Shown here piece after piece: positions 4,138 through 5,022 of a DNA stretch of 5,022 bases (position 1 is the first letter of the stretch; each line of letters starts with the position of its first letter). The position numbers were made by a program, and so were the translations under genes. Source of the DNA: an uncultured Candidatus Melainabacteria bacterium (GTDB lineage: Bacteria > Cyanobacteriota > Vampirovibrionia > Gastranaerophilales > Gastranaerophilaceae); the NCBI GenBank assembly GCA_934675225.1, contig CAKUQA010000136.1, forward strand, positions 1 through 5,022, written 5' to 3'. Under the pieces are notes generated by a model. The model was given only the letters and a program-made list of their open reading frames with translations, searched no databases and was not told the origin of the DNA.

Positions 4138-5022
4138 ATGGACAAAGTTGGATTTAATGTTGCAAGTGTAAATTTTAAACAAAACAAAAATACGGAAAAT
4201 AAGAAAAGAGTGTCATCTCCGATTGTTGATGACGAAAAGAGCAAGGCTGCAAAATATGCAATAGGTGCTACTGCACTTGCAACAATAGTAATTGCAGGAA
4301 TAGCAACAAAAGGTAAGTTGTGGGGTAAAAGAACTGAACGAATAGTAACGGAGACTCAACAATCGAAGTCCGATAGTATTGTTAAACCGGAAGAATTAAA
4401 CGAAGAAGGTCGAAAAGTATATTTAAATATAAAACAAAAACTTGATGGAAAAATTACTTGCAAAGTAAAAGATAAAAAAAGTAATGAGCTAAATGAACTT
4501 GGACAGTATTATCATATTCAGGAAATGAAAATGAGTAATATTAAAGAGCAATTGATAAAAGAAGATAAATTGAATTATCAAATTGAATTTAAAAAGAATA
4601 ATGTTACCGTAAAAAATGGTGAGGTTGAAAATTTAATAAATGAAAAAGGAGAATCTTGGCAAATAACAGAAGCTACGGATAAAGAATTTGTCAAAGAATT
4701 AAAACAAGCAATAAATCAAGAAAATGATAAACGTGTAGTAGATGAATTATCTGTCAGAGAAGGATTAAATTATTTAGAAGCTCAAGAAAAATCTACAAGA
4801 TTAACAAAAATCGAAAGTGACAAAAATAATGAAGAATGGTTAAGAGCGCAACACCAAGTTAAAGAAGAAGAATACAGCAGTTGGTGGAATAATGCGTTAG
4901 CCCAAAAAGCAAAAGAGACATTGTTTGCTAAAAGGTTGGAAACAATAGGTTTATGCGCGAATGGATTGAAGTTAAATGAAGAAATTGTTGCAAATGGTCA
5001 GAAATTTGTATTTAAAAAAGGA
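4138..5022 (+). CDS. Lineage-type single-pass membrane protein, 3'-truncated
   Basis: The frame is open from ATG at 4138 to the right edge (295 codons), so the C-terminus is missing. I recognise no named domain. In order: a short N-terminal stretch with F-x-x-x-V-N-F-K-Q-N-K (6-17), similar to the broken N-terminus of the minus-strand membrane-protein gene; a polar lysine-rich linker (18-37); one hydrophobic segment at about 38-57 (AAKYAIGATALATIVIAG) followed by a basic KGKLWGKR patch (58-65); then a long, charged region (66-295) rich in Lys, Glu and Asn with predicted helical stretches around 90-150 and 183-265 and a Trp pair (249-250). The basic patch after the span favours a cytoplasmic C-terminal domain by the positive-inside rule, but the N-side is also basic, so topology is open. 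The start is supported by AGAGG at 6 nt. The long charged tail suggests a scaffold or interaction role; that is a guess. Confidence 0.75.
   Translation, partial: MDKVGFNVASVNFKQNKNTENKKRVSSPIVDDEKSKAAKYAIGATALATIVIAGIATKGKLWGKRTERIVTETQQSKSDSIVKPEELNEEGRKVYLNIKQKLDGKITCKVKDKKSNELNELGQYYHIQEMKMSNIKEQLIKEDKLNYQIEFKKNNVTVKNGEVENLINEKGESWQITEATDKEFVKELKQAINQENDKRVVDELSVREGLNYLEAQEKSTRLTKIESDKNNEEWLRAQHQVKEEEYSSWWNNALAQKAKETLFAKRLETIGLCANGLKLNEEIVANGQKFVFKKG

Overview
The window is strongly AT-rich, densely coded bacterial DNA read with the standard bacterial code; all five genes with a visible 3' end stop at TAA. The best guess for the source is an uncultured, low-GC gut-type bacterium of the Gastranaerophilales (Melainabacteria/Vampirovibrionia). 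This rests on two lineage-style hypothetical membrane proteins with a short N-terminal F-x-x-x-V-S/N-F motif, one of which also carries a 'KWPARGLAYTNE...FGADIYDKYKN' block. The taxonomic call comes from remembered protein style, not from a search.

Layout. Positions 2-1122 (+) hold a two-gene operon: the 3' part of a split transketolase N-terminal (TPP-binding) subunit, sharing one base (TAATG) with a complete YhcH/YjgK/YiaL-family sugar-metabolism protein. It ends at a perfect 11-bp hairpin (1123-1148) that also serves the convergent minus-strand gene, whose stop codon lies inside it. Positions 1132-2154 (-) hold a predicted membrane protein. Its obvious ATG is at 2040, but its frame, a good Shine-Dalgarno and a lineage-type N-terminal motif all continue to a TTG at 2154 and are interrupted by one in-frame TAG (2107-2109). 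Positions 2258-3121 (-) hold a uridine kinase/phosphoribulokinase-family P-loop kinase with an unusual ~70-residue N-terminal extension and a TTG start. A 225-bp AT-rich divergent intergenic region (3122-3346) follows. Positions 3347-3991 (+) encode an unrecognised 214-residue protein with a His-Gly / Cys-Glu-Thr pair placed as in clan CD (caspase/legumain/CHAT-like) cysteine peptidases. After a 146-bp gap with a TATAAT box, 4138-5022 (+) is the 5' part of a single-pass membrane protein that runs off the window.

How the parts work together. The left end is central carbon and sugar handling: pentose-phosphate carbon shuffling plus a YhcH-type accessory. The kinase is nucleotide salvage or a related phosphotransfer. 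The remaining three genes look like lineage-specific envelope or regulatory proteins. The points most worth follow-up are the possible minimal caspase-like protein, the amber codon inside the N-terminal motif of the minus-strand membrane protein, and the occurrence of that motif in two separate membrane proteins in one short window. No tRNA, rRNA, CRISPR array or insertion sequence was seen.
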